Shown piece after piece: positions 45,722 through 54,958 of a DNA stretch of 64,000 nt. Source of the DNA: Candidatus Equicola faecalis (GTDB lineage Bacteria > Bacteroidota > Bacteroidia > Bacteroidales > Bacteroidaceae); the NCBI GenBank assembly GCA_018065185.1, contig JAGHTU010000022.1:61305-125304 (forward strand). Direction: 5' to 3'. Each line of letters opens with the position of its first letter. Positions within the stretch are counted from its first letter, which is position 1. Below the pieces are notes generated by a model. That model had not been told where the DNA came from and searched no databases. It worked only from the letters and a program-made list of their open reading frames with translations. Made by a program: the position numbers and the translations under genes.

Positions 45722-46389
45722 TATGCTCGCTCTCCGAATATTCGTGTGCCGATTCTTACCATAGTGCTGTGGCATGAGATGGCTATTTGATAGTCGCTAC
45801 TCATGCCCCAGCTTTTCTCCTTGAAATAATCTTCATTCGGGAAAAACTCCTGTTTTATCTCATCGAAGAATTGTGAGGCTTTCATAAATTCGCTCCGTAT
45901 CTGTTGCTCATCATCTGTGTTTGATGCCATCATCATCAAGCCACAGATGCGTACGTGTCGGCATCCTCTCCATAGTCCATCCCGCAACATTGTCCTACAT
46001 TCCTCCATGCTGAATCCTGTCTTTGCCTCTTCCTGTGCAATATGCAGTTCCAGCAATACGTCAATTGTCCTGTCACAGATGTGAGCCTCCTTTTCTATCT
46101 GTAGCATGAGACGTGTGGAATCCACCGATTCAATCATTGTCACGTAGGGGATAATCTGTCGCACCTTATTGCGTTGCAGATGTCCGATAAAGTGCCATCG
46201 AATGTCTTTAGGTAATGCCTGTGCTTTTCTTGCCATTTCCTGTGCATGGTTCTCTCCAAACACACGGCAACCAGCATCGTAGGCTTCTGCCACACATTCC
46301 GTAGGATGGTATTTGCTCACCGCCACCAACTGCACGCCATCGGGTATGGTGGCGAGCACTTCATGAAGGTTGTCTTTAATGGTAGGCAT
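45718..46389 (-). CDS. YggS-family pyridoxal phosphate homeostasis protein
   Basis: The 223-residue single-domain PLP-binding protein (PLPBP/YggS) has the cofactor lysine in LVAVSKYHP (about residue 26), GENHAQEMARKAQ (about 47), WHFIGHLQRNKV (about 65) and the C-terminal WGMSSDYQIAI phosphate-binding segment. It balances PLP and amino-acid pools and has no known enzymatic turnover. The M6 protease gene lies 42 bp upstream in the same direction. Confidence 0.93.
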   Translation of the reverse strand: MPTIKDNLHEVLATIPDGVQLVAVSKYHPTECVAEAYDAGCRVFGENHAQEMARKAQALPKDIRWHFIGHLQRNKVRQIIPYVTMIESVDSTRLMLQIEKEAHICDRTIDVLLELHIAQEEAKTGFSMEECRTMLRDGLWRGCRHVRICGLMMMASNTDDEQQIRSEFMKASQFFDEIKQEFFPNEDYFKEKSWGMSSDYQIAISCHSTMVRIGTRIFGERAY

Positions 46390-46431
46390 GAAACAGATTT
46401 TGGGTTAAAAGGCGTCGGGCGAAATGAAGAA

Positions 46432-48240
46432 TTAATAAATCAGCATTTTCTTACCATTCCTGATGATAATCGTATGTCTCTTCGCTGTTGTCACACGTTG
46501 TCCGAGCAGATTGTAGGTTGCACCGTCACCAGTTTTTGATATTCTGTGTGATAGAATGGCAGATGGTGTTCCCCCGTCATATTTAAGGGTAATCTTTCCG
46601 TCTTCATGCTCCTGAATATCGGTGAGCGGACGACCAAGGTAGCCCTCTTTCGTGCTGTAGATATAACGATTGTTTGTTTTGTCGTACATGATGTCTTTGC
46701 TCTCGCTTCTCACTTCTGTCACTCCGAGAGTGCCAGGGTATGGGTCGGAAGCATGATGATTCATGTATTCCGTATTATTGTATGTAGTAGGGGTGTCCCC
46801 GTCAAAGATGGTTTCACCCTTTTGATAAGAGATTGCTACGTAACCGTCGGCAGGAACAAGTGTCATGGCTGTTGCACTCTTTTGGAAATGGTCCTCAGTA
46901 GTGTATCTGTCATTAGGTGTCATAGAGTGTCCGTTGTATGTGATGTCATACACCAGAAGCCCATGCCCGAGTACGGAGGCATTGCATCCTTTCTTCTGTA
47001 CGTTTTCTATTATATAATAATGTGTACCGTTTTTCTCTCCTTCGGGGAAGATGCGATAAGCCGTGCCACCTTTATCAGATAGTGGCAACAGCGAGATGTC
47101 GCAAGCCTCTTTCAGTGTGTCAATCTTCATCCAACCCATACATTCGCGCTCCCAAGCAGAGTAGGCATTAGGGTAGAGTCCGTTCTTTGTGTATTCGCCT
47201 CCGTCCATAATGTCCCAATACTCGTATGTCTGGTTGAGCATTCTCGCAACTGATGATGTGGAATAAAGGTCGGGCATTCCCATTGCGTGGGAGAACTCAT
47301 GACAGAAAAGTCCTATTCCAGCACAGTGTGGTGAAGGGTGGGACGTGGGCTTTTGTATCAGTTCGCAACTGATGCCTATCTTTTTTGTGCGGACTCCACA
47401 ACCTGTGTCATATTCAACCGTGGTGACTTTTGGCCACATGAGGTTTGTGATAGAGCTATTTGAACTCTGACTGTAACTGGCACAAATGAAAAACAATAGG
47501 TCGATGTATCCGTCGCCATCAGCATCGTAGTCTTTCAGGTTTACGCTGTCTTTGAATAGTGGTAACGCATCTTGAAGAAGTGCCGGTACGTTATCATTAT
47601 TAGCTCCATAATGCTCGATTTTCTGTGGTAGGCGTACAGGACCGACAACATCAAATCGTGGACGGAACTGTCCGAAACTCATCTCGTTGAAGTATTCTGC
47701 CACGCTGGTGTAGTTTTTCGCCAACGTGCCGTCTGCCAATTCGGGGTCTAATGAAGTGGCATTTAGATAACTGTCGAAGATGGCTTTCTCGTTCTGCCAT
47801 TTGAATGTAGAGTCTTGAAAATCCACCAGCACGACAAGTGTCTTTGGTGTCCCCATGTGAGGGAAATACCCTGAAGGCAGTGGTTCTTTCTTACTTCTAA
47901 CATCAGTCGTGAAACGCTTAAGGAATAGTGACATATTCTGTCGGTCTATTATCTCCTGTTCCTGTGCGGTGCGTTGGAGTCTGTCATGAGCCAGCAGACC
48001 ACTGTTTGTCAACATGCCTTCTGCGCTGACTCCTGCAATATAATAGTTCCCTTTAATGTTTATGAGGAGAGCACCATCTGTGGTGGTTTCATACACGCCG
48101 TTCTCATCGCCATGTGCGATGACGGTCAGCATCGTGCCGTCGCTTTGTCTAATAAACTGTGGTTCTGGGTCTGCCTTTGCTGCTGTGGCACTAAGGCTGA
48201 TTGTAACCAACATGATGAATGACAGGAAAATCTTTTTCAT
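46432..48240 (-). CDS. Secreted M6-family metalloprotease
   Basis: The 602-residue protein has a signal peptide (to about ATAAKA, residue 22) and an immune-inhibitor-A-type M6 catalytic domain with the zinc motif HEFSHAMGMPDLY (about residue 313), preceded by FNEMSFGQFRPRFDVVGPV. The C-terminus ends in YNLLGQRVTTAKRH and a final IIIRNGKKMLIY, resembling the short C-terminal sorting-type domains of Bacteroidetes secreted proteins. It may therefore be T9SS cargo, though that domain is weakly conserved. The FAD dehydrogenase gene is 15 bp upstream. Confidence 0.87.
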   Translation of the reverse strand: MKKIFLSFIMLVTISLSATAAKADPEPQFIRQSDGTMLTVIAHGDENGVYETTTDGALLINIKGNYYIAGVSAEGMLTNSGLLAHDRLQRTAQEQEIIDRQNMSLFLKRFTTDVRSKKEPLPSGYFPHMGTPKTLVVLVDFQDSTFKWQNEKAIFDSYLNATSLDPELADGTLAKNYTSVAEYFNEMSFGQFRPRFDVVGPVRLPQKIEHYGANNDNVPALLQDALPLFKDSVNLKDYDADGDGYIDLLFFICASYSQSSNSSITNLMWPKVTTVEYDTGCGVRTKKIGISCELIQKPTSHPSPHCAGIGLFCHEFSHAMGMPDLYSTSSVARMLNQTYEYWDIMDGGEYTKNGLYPNAYSAWERECMGWMKIDTLKEACDISLLPLSDKGGTAYRIFPEGEKNGTHYYIIENVQKKGCNASVLGHGLLVYDITYNGHSMTPNDRYTTEDHFQKSATAMTLVPADGYVAISYQKGETIFDGDTPTTYNNTEYMNHHASDPYPGTLGVTEVRSESKDIMYDKTNNRYIYSTKEGYLGRPLTDIQEHEDGKITLKYDGGTPSAILSHRISKTGDGATYNLLGQRVTTAKRHTIIIRNGKKMLIY

Positions 48241-48255
48241 ATAGTTCGATATTTA

Positions 48256-49839
48256 TTATTCTCTTGAAAAACTATGGTTGTTTACTGCTTCTGCACACCG
48301 CTCCCCATCTATTGCTGCCGACACTATGCCACCGGCGTATCCGGCACCCTCGCCACAAGGGTAGAGCCCTTTGATGTGTATGTGTGAGAGTGTCTCGCTG
48401 TCGCGCATGATGCGTATGGGGGCTGAGGTGCGTGTCTCAACAGCAATCATCACGGCTTCATTGGTGAGAAAGCCGTGACTTGCACGCCCAAATTGTTTCA
48501 TGGCTTCACTTAGCCGCTTCGAAATCCTCTCCGGCAACCAGAAATGCAGAGGCGAAGAAATCAACCCCGGTGCATAACTGCTTTCCGGCAGGTCGAAACT
48601 GAGACGGCGGTTGACGAAGTCTGACATACGCTGTGCTGGTGCGGTCTGTTTCATGTTGCCCTGTTGCCAACAGGTGGCTTCCAGTTCTTCCTGATAGCGC
48701 ATCATTGCAAGTGCATCATCGTTATCCGTGATGTCTTCCGGTCTTATCTCAACCACCATTCCCGAATTGCTCCAACGTGTGTTGCGCCCCGATGGACTCA
48801 TGCCGTTTACGACAATCTGCCGCTCGTCGGTTGCGGCTGGGATGACATATCCGCCTGGACACATGCAGAAGCTATATACTCCGCGTCCTTCTATCTGCGT
48901 GACGAATGAATATTCTGCGGCAGGGAGCCATCGTCCACGCCCTTCTTTACTGTGATACTGAATCTGGTCAATGAGGTGTGACGGATGCTCAAGACGCACC
49001 CCCACGGCAATACCTTTTGCCTGTAGTGTCACACCCTGCTGTTGCAACATGCGATAGATGTCGCGTGCGCTGTGACCTGTGGCAAGGATTACAGGTCCAC
49101 GAAAAGTACATTCTTCGTCCTGTTGCTCATCGTTGTGCCTGATTGCTTTTATGCCGACAACTTCCGTGTCGCGAATGAGCAGTTCCGTCATCTTTGTGCG
49201 GAAATGTACCTCTCCGCCACATCGGATGATAGTCTTGCGGATGTTCTCAATCACCTTTGGCAGTTTGTCCGTACCGATATGGGGATGTGCATCAGAGAGA
49301 ATGTCTGTATTTGCGCCATGCTGGCAAAAGACGTTGAGGATTTTCTCTACGCTACCGCGTTTCTTGCTGCGTGTATAGAGCTTCCCATCGCTGTATGCAC
49401 CCGCTCCACCTTCACCGAAACAGTAGTTGCTCTCGCCATCCACCCGTTGCTGACGTGTGATGAGTGCAAGGTCTTTCTTGCGCTCGTGCACGTCTTTTCC
49501 GCGCTCTATTACGATGGGTCTCCTTCCGAGTTCGATGAGATGCAGGGCAGCAAACAGTCCTGCCGGACCGGTGCCAACCACGATCACCTGTTTTTTCCCT
49601 GAAACGTCCTGATATTCTGTGCGCGAAAAGACCTCATCATGTGGAATCTCATTGATGAAGACTTCAGCTCTGAGATTGACGAAGACCTGACGGTGCCGTG
49701 CATCAATGCTTCTTCGGATTATGCGTAGGTGTGAGATGCTCTCCTCGCTGATGCCTTTCTCTTGGGCAATGTATGCTCTGAGATGCCTCTCATCGGCTGC
49801 CTGCTCAGGCAGAACCCGTATGTCATACGTCTGAATCAT
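48256..49839 (-). CDS. FAD-dependent dehydrogenase (COG2509-like)
   Basis: The 527-residue protein has an N-terminal ferredoxin-like or RNA-binding-like region (residues 1-75), then a dinucleotide-binding loop VIVVGTGPAGLFAALHL (about 85), an ERGKDVHERK segment, and the family hallmark YCFGEGGAGAYSDGKLYTR (about 140). It ends in GLYPCGEGAGYAGGIVSAA. These match uncharacterised FAD dehydrogenases of the COG2509 type. The substrate is unknown. Its promoter sits so close that the mRNA may be leaderless. Confidence 0.88.
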   Translation of the reverse strand: MIQTYDIRVLPEQAADERHLRAYIAQEKGISEESISHLRIIRRSIDARHRQVFVNLRAEVFINEIPHDEVFSRTEYQDVSGKKQVIVVGTGPAGLFAALHLIELGRRPIVIERGKDVHERKKDLALITRQQRVDGESNYCFGEGGAGAYSDGKLYTRSKKRGSVEKILNVFCQHGANTDILSDAHPHIGTDKLPKVIENIRKTIIRCGGEVHFRTKMTELLIRDTEVVGIKAIRHNDEQQDEECTFRGPVILATGHSARDIYRMLQQQGVTLQAKGIAVGVRLEHPSHLIDQIQYHSKEGRGRWLPAAEYSFVTQIEGRGVYSFCMCPGGYVIPAATDERQIVVNGMSPSGRNTRWSNSGMVVEIRPEDITDNDDALAMMRYQEELEATCWQQGNMKQTAPAQRMSDFVNRRLSFDLPESSYAPGLISSPLHFWLPERISKRLSEAMKQFGRASHGFLTNEAVMIAVETRTSAPIRIMRDSETLSHIHIKGLYPCGEGAGYAGGIVSAAIDGERCAEAVNNHSFSRE

Positions 49840-49843
49840 GTCG

Positions 49844-49875
49844 CAAAATTAATATTTTTTATTCTATAAACACAA
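49844..49875 (-). promoter_or_regulatory. Promoter abutting the FAD dehydrogenase start codon
   Basis: On the minus strand TTG (49875-49873), 21 nt, TAATTTTG (49851-49844), then only CGAC before the ATG at 49839. With a start site about 6-7 nt after the -7 box, transcription would begin at or within the start codon. Confidence 0.55.
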
Positions 49876-49972
49876 TAGAATCATCACTCTAATTCTTTAC
49901 ATCGCGATGGAAAATGTAATATGGCGAGGAGCCTGCCTCGAGTCATGCTACACGGCTCTTTGAATATACGAT

Positions 49973-50140
49973 GCTTCGAAGGCGAGCACTCGAAGCTTAG
50001 AAGTCAAACCAACAGAGCCTCCAACTTGTCGCGATGATTTTCCTAAATGATCACGATGATTTACCCAAATGATCACGATGATTCACTCAAATGATCGCGA
50101 TGATTCGTAGGCAACGATGCGAAGAACTCGAGGCTTCGAG
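49973..50140 (+). repeat. Dispersed intergenic element, family 1 copy C (four 22-bp units)
   Basis: The order is as in copies A and B: a TCGAAG pair flank, CAAACCAACAGAGCCTCCAAC-type DNA, four units phased at 50029, 50051, 50073 and 50095 (22 bp each, core TCACGATGATT), then CGTAGGCAACGATGCGAAG. It lies 189 bp from the FAD dehydrogenase start and 239 bp from the PL11 start. The gap 49840-50355 holds nothing else but the two promoters. Confidence 0.85.
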
Positions 50141-50355
50141 TTAAAGAACCCGATTCTTTAAAGGGTAAAATCTGGTTTATGAATAGTTTTTTATTTTTTT
50201 GTCTCTTAATTCTTCTTTGCTTTTGTATGGCTGATGGGGGCAAAATCAGCAATAATAATATACAATATCAGAATGTTTTATTAAATTTGCACAATAGTAT
50301 ATACACTATTGGTGGGTAAGATATGAATAATAATAAACCTATAAGATATTAACAG

Positions 50356-53300
50356 ATGAAGAGAATCTATGTTTTTATGCTGTTCACATTGTTCATTTCT
50401 GTATGTGCAATGGCACAGCGAATTGGTATGGACCATCTCGGCAGAGGTCTTGTGGCTGTGAAGACAACTTCCGGAGTGTTCTGCTCGTGGAGAATACAGG
50501 GGGATGAGTATTATGATGTGCAGTATAATCTTTACCGTGATGGTACGAAGGTGAACGCTACTCCTTTGAATGTGTCGAACTATACGGATGCTGGTGGTTC
50601 GCAATCGTCGAACTATACCGTAAGAGCAGTGGTAAAAGGTGTGGAGCAGACGGCTTGTGATGCTGTCGGCGTGATGATGCAGAACTATCGCGAAATCGTG
50701 CCTAAGCACGACAAAACGCTTAAGGCAACATACGTGCCGAATGATGCCTGCTGTGCCGACGTGGATGGCGATGGCGAACTGGAGATACTGATGAAGTACG
50801 ATAACAGTCAGGAGATTGCAGCTCTCTTCCCAAAGGAAGGGTATCAGGGCGAATATACACTCCTTGAATGTCTGAAACAGGATGGTACGGTGCTGTGGTG
50901 GGTGAACTGCGGTCCGAATATGGGCGACTTCCAGAACAACGAGCAGAATATCGTCGGTTACGACTGGGATTGCGATGGCAGGGCTGAGGCTGTGATGCGT
51001 CTGTGCGAAGGTGCTGTGATACACGTGGCTGACGGCAAGGTCTTTACCGTAGGTGGTGAAGGGTGGACAAATTACCGCATACCGAAAGTGGAAGGTGGCG
51101 TAGAGTGGTTCACATACTATGGACGCGAATATCTGCTGTATGTGAATGGTGCTACTGGCGAGCCATATCAGTGTATTGACTACCCTTTGAAACGACTTGA
51201 AAATGGAGAGACGGATCTGAGTGCAGCATGGGGCGACGGTTATGGTCATCGTTGTAGCAAATTCTTCTTCGGTGCGCCATATCTGGATGGTCGCCATCCG
51301 AGTATCTTCCTTGCGCGTGGCATCTATACACGTCATAAGATGATTGCATACGATGTTGACCCACAGACACACGCACTCTCCGTGCGCTGGCAGTGGACAA
51401 ACAACAAGGCTGGTTCGCCGTGGTACGGACAGGGCTATCATAACTATTCTATTGCCGATGTGGACTGGGATGGACGTGATGAGATAATCTTTGGCTCAAT
51501 GGTGATTGACGATAATGGCAAGGGGCTCTCTACAACGGGGCTTGGTCATGGTGATGCACATCATGTGGCAGACCTTGACCCTTATCGTAAGGGACAAGAG
51601 TTTTTTGCTTGTAATGAGGCAGCTCCGGATAACAACTTTCGCGATGCGACAACCTCAAAGATATATTTCCGTGAGACTTCAACCAAAGACGATGCTCGTG
51701 CGATAGCAGGTAATTTCTCTGACTCATGGCCGGGCGCACAGGCTGTCTCATCACACTCTACTGGCGTGATAGGCCTTTCGGCTGATGCCAACGTTGCAAC
51801 AAATAAGAACGACATACAGCAGAACTTTCGCATCTATTGGGACGGCGACCTGCTGGAGGAAACCTTCAATGGTATGGGAACGCGCAATTCTGCTGGCGGA
51901 ATATGGAAATATGGTGCAGGGCAGATAGCAACCCTTACAGGTTCGCTGACAAACAACGACACGAAAGCCACTCCTTGTTTTCAGGGCGATGTGACGGGCG
52001 ACTGGCGTGAGGAAATCATCATGCGTACTGCTGCCAACAACATACGCATATATACGACAACCACACCTACCTCGTGGCGTAACTACTCGTTGTGGTACGA
52101 CCACCAGTATCGTAACGCCATGGTGTGGCAGATGTGTGGATACAACCAACCGCCACATACGAGTTATTTCCTTGGGCAGTTAGAGAACATTACCATTGCT
52201 CCACCGCCACTGACGATGCAGGGGCGTACTGAGGTAATGGATGGCGGAACAATCTCCGGCACAGGTGGCGACATCATCCTCTGCCAGATGAAAGATGCTA
52301 CGGTGAACGTGAGCGACGGTACTTCTCCACACGTAATGGTGGTAAATACACCATCGTGGGTGCAGGGCAACGCTCCGTCAGAAGCCACTACGAAAGATTT
52401 CCCTATATCAACGACATACATGAAACATACACTCACTGGCGGTGCATTCACAGGCGCTATGCGTCTGGTGAAGCAAGGAGATGGTGAACTCACCCTGCCA
52501 GCAGTCAACGAGACTTATACAGGACCTACGGAGGTGTGGGCTGGCGTGCTGAACTTTGACGGACAGATGCCGTCATCACGTCTGTGGCTCAACCGTTTTG
52601 CTATCCTGAACACTTCTGCTACTTACGGCAAGACAATAGAGATGAACTATGCTTCGGAGTTGCGCCCGGGTGGTGTGGACAAGAAAGGAACGGTGAGTGT
52701 GGATTCGCTGATTATGGGTTTCGGTTCACGTCTCGTGCTTGACATCTTCTCGGAGAATACGGATGCCGACCTGCTGAAGGCAAACGTGCTGAAGATAGAA
52801 CGCAAAGGGTGGAAGATGGGACCGAAATACCTTACACCTGTACTGGAGTTCCATGCACACGGCATCGGCGGTTCGAAGAAGATAGCATCTGGAAAATATC
52901 TTATTGCCGAAGTGGCAAAGATAGACGGCGATGTAAACGACCTGATAGTGGAAAACATTCCGCTGGCAAAATATTCGCTTTCATACGAAGACGGCAAACT
53001 CTACTTGAACATCGAGGCGTTGAGAGATGCTGCTGATGTGGTGTGGAGCGGTGCAGTAAATAACGTTTGGAATACGGCAGATGCAAAGAATTTCCTTTTG
53101 GACGGAAAGGAAAACTACTTTGTGCCGTCAGACAGAGTGACGTTTGACGATACGGCAAACAATACGTCCGTACAAGTGCAGGGTGCTGTCTATCCTGCAT
53201 CGGTGGTGTTCAACAACAATACAAAGACCTATACGATAGGTGGTGATAGTATCATCGGTGATGCATCGGTGACGTTCAATGGTGCTGGTACGGTGAATAT

Positions 53301-54951
53301 GAATAACACGAATCATTATACGGGTGGAACTTTCATCAATGGTGGTACAGTGGCTCCTTCATCGCTGGCATCAGCCACGGGATCTGAGTTCGGTGCTTTC
53401 GGACGTTACAACACACCTTTGCAAATGAGCCATAAGGCGACGCTCACGACATCAGTGGCAATGACAGCATCACATCCTATAACATTATCTAACGGTGGCG
53501 CAACGTTTGATGTGACAAAAAATACGCTTACCATAGATGGCGGTATCACCAAGACAGGGGAGGCAAATATCTATAAGACTGGTGGCGGTACATTGCAACT
53601 CTCATGCACGAACAATTTTGATACGCTCTTCATTTCTAAAGGCGAGGTGTATGACTATGGCGACAACCATTTCAACAATAAGACAGTGGTGTTCAATGGT
53701 GGTACGTTGCGTTACAACAATAGTATCAACAGTTATAGTTCAGACAATGTGAAGTTTGTTGTACCTGAAGGTCAGACAGGTGCTCTCTATCTTGATGGGC
53801 GTTGTGACTATTCGGGTACGTTGACAGGTGCAGGCTCGCTTGATGTGACCACTACATTTGTGCGCTGTCCGTTGCAGGGCAACTGGAGTGAATTCTCAGG
53901 TACGATAAAAGCCATCCAGGGACCAAAAGCAACTTACGACCCTACATTTGACTTTAACAACACCTACGGAATCGGTAAGGCAACACTCAATATCCAAAGC
54001 GGATGCACGGTCTATACCAATGGAAAGAATTTCGCTATAGGTGCTCTCACCGGCTCGGGCAATATCAGGAATGACGGCAACTGGGGTAGTTCGGTGAATA
54101 CGCTCACCATAGGCGGAAAGAACGAGGACTTTACGTTCTCCGGGCAGATAGTAAAGAGCAATATCACGAAGACGGGTATGGGTATTTGGACTGTATCGGA
54201 TGAGAAAGTGCTCGCTGAAGCTGGGCAGGTGACGATAAACGAAGGGTCTTTGAAATTGAATAAGCCGACAGCACTTGCAACCATGACTGGCTCCAAGACG
54301 CTCTATGTGGATGGTGGGGCTACCATTTGCGGTCGTGGTACTGTAAATTCGCTTTGTTTGCACGACGGTGCTGTGTATCGTCCTGGGGTAAATATTGCAG
54401 AGACGTCATGGACATTAAACATCGGCACTATCAAGGCTCTTGGCGATATTTCAGTAGAGACAGGTGCACAGGTCTATCTGAACAAGACCTCAAAGAATCC
54501 TACCAGTTCAAAGGGCATCGTGCAGTATTCCTATATGGAGGCAGGCGGTACGCTGACGCTGAACGGTACGATACACGTTATATATAAGACATCGGGATGG
54601 ACTCCTGCCATCGGCGATGAAATGATTCTGTTTGTTGCATCAAGCATTGTGGGCAATCCGACATTTGACCTGCAGGCGCTGCCTGAAGGACTGGCTTGGG
54701 ACTTGTCAACGGTGATGCAGGATGGTAAGATACGCGTTGTTTCTGTAACAGCTGTCAAGGGACTGCGTAATGATGAAAAAGTGAACTGCGAGGTCTTTAC
54801 GTTGAATGGCATAAAGGTGGCTGACTTGCACTCCGTGACATTAGATGGTGTGCAGACTGAGCTCAGGATGCGCGGATTAGTCAATGGTTCGTATATTCTG
54901 CGTCTTGTCGGTTGTGAGGCTGTGGAAACAAAGAAGATAACGTTAAGATAA
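50356..54951 (+). CDS. PL11-like rhamnogalacturonan lyase fused to beta-strand repeats and a sorting domain
   Basis: The protein is 1,531 residues. A signal peptide ends near AMAQ (residue 21). Residues about 25-620 match family PL11 rhamnogalacturonan lyases: GMDHLGRGLVAVKTTSGVF, the calcium-type DVDGDGELEILMKYD, DVDWDGRDEIIFGSM and GLGHGDAHHVADLDPYRKGQE. From about 690 to 1400 the protein is Gly/Thr/Asn-rich with autotransporter-associated beta-strand repeats (NTNHYTGGTFINGGTVAP, GGGTLQLSCTNNFDTLF, KTGMGIWTVSDEK). The last 70 residues (FTLNGIKVADLH, LVNGSYILRLVG) look like a T9SS sorting domain. A -7 element TAAATTTG is at 50282-50289. It should cut RG-I pectin at the cell surface by beta-elimination. 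Confidence 0.88.
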   Translation: MKRIYVFMLFTLFISVCAMAQRIGMDHLGRGLVAVKTTSGVFCSWRIQGDEYYDVQYNLYRDGTKVNATPLNVSNYTDAGGSQSSNYTVRAVVKGVEQTACDAVGVMMQNYREIVPKHDKTLKATYVPNDACCADVDGDGELEILMKYDNSQEIAALFPKEGYQGEYTLLECLKQDGTVLWWVNCGPNMGDFQNNEQNIVGYDWDCDGRAEAVMRLCEGAVIHVADGKVFTVGGEGWTNYRIPKVEGGVEWFTYYGREYLLYVNGATGEPYQCIDYPLKRLENGETDLSAAWGDGYGHRCSKFFFGAPYLDGRHPSIFLARGIYTRHKMIAYDVDPQTHALSVRWQWTNNKAGSPWYGQGYHNYSIADVDWDGRDEIIFGSMVIDDNGKGLSTTGLGHGDAHHVADLDPYRKGQEFFACNEAAPDNNFRDATTSKIYFRETSTKDDARAIAGNFSDSWPGAQAVSSHSTGVIGLSADANVATNKNDIQQNFRIYWDGDLLEETFNGMGTRNSAGGIWKYGAGQIATLTGSLTNNDTKATPCFQGDVTGDWREEIIMRTAANNIRIYTTTTPTSWRNYSLWYDHQYRNAMVWQMCGYNQPPHTSYFLGQLENITIAPPPLTMQGRTEVMDGGTISGTGGDIILCQMKDATVNVSDGTSPHVMVVNTPSWVQGNAPSEATTKDFPISTTYMKHTLTGGAFTGAMRLVKQGDGELTLPAVNETYTGPTEVWAGVLNFDGQMPSSRLWLNRFAILNTSATYGKTIEMNYASELRPGGVDKKGTVSVDSLIMGFGSRLVLDIFSENTDADLLKANVLKIERKGWKMGPKYLTPVLEFHAHGIGGSKKIASGKYLIAEVAKIDGDVNDLIVENIPLAKYSLSYEDGKLYLNIEALRDAADVVWSGAVNNVWNTADAKNFLLDGKENYFVPSDRVTFDDTANNTSVQVQGAVYPASVVFNNNTKTYTIGGDSIIGDASVTFNGAGTVNMNNTNHYTGGTFINGGTVAPSSLASATGSEFGAFGRYNTPLQMSHKATLTTSVAMTASHPITLSNGGATFDVTKNTLTIDGGITKTGEANIYKTGGGTLQLSCTNNFDTLFISKGEVYDYGDNHFNNKTVVFNGGTLRYNNSINSYSSDNVKFVVPEGQTGALYLDGRCDYSGTLTGAGSLDVTTTFVRCPLQGNWSEFSGTIKAIQGPKATYDPTFDFNNTYGIGKATLNIQSGCTVYTNGKNFAIGALTGSGNIRNDGNWGSSVNTLTIGGKNEDFTFSGQIVKSNITKTGMGIWTVSDEKVLAEAGQVTINEGSLKLNKPTALATMTGSKTLYVDGGATICGRGTVNSLCLHDGAVYRPGVNIAETSWTLNIGTIKALGDISVETGAQVYLNKTSKNPTSSKGIVQYSYMEAGGTLTLNGTIHVIYKTSGWTPAIGDEMILFVASSIVGNPTFDLQALPEGLAWDLSTVMQDGKIRVVSVTAVKGLRNDEKVNCEVFTLNGIKVADLHSVTLDGVQTELRMRGLVNGSYILRLVGCEAVETKKITLR

Positions 54952-54958
54952 GTGGTAT

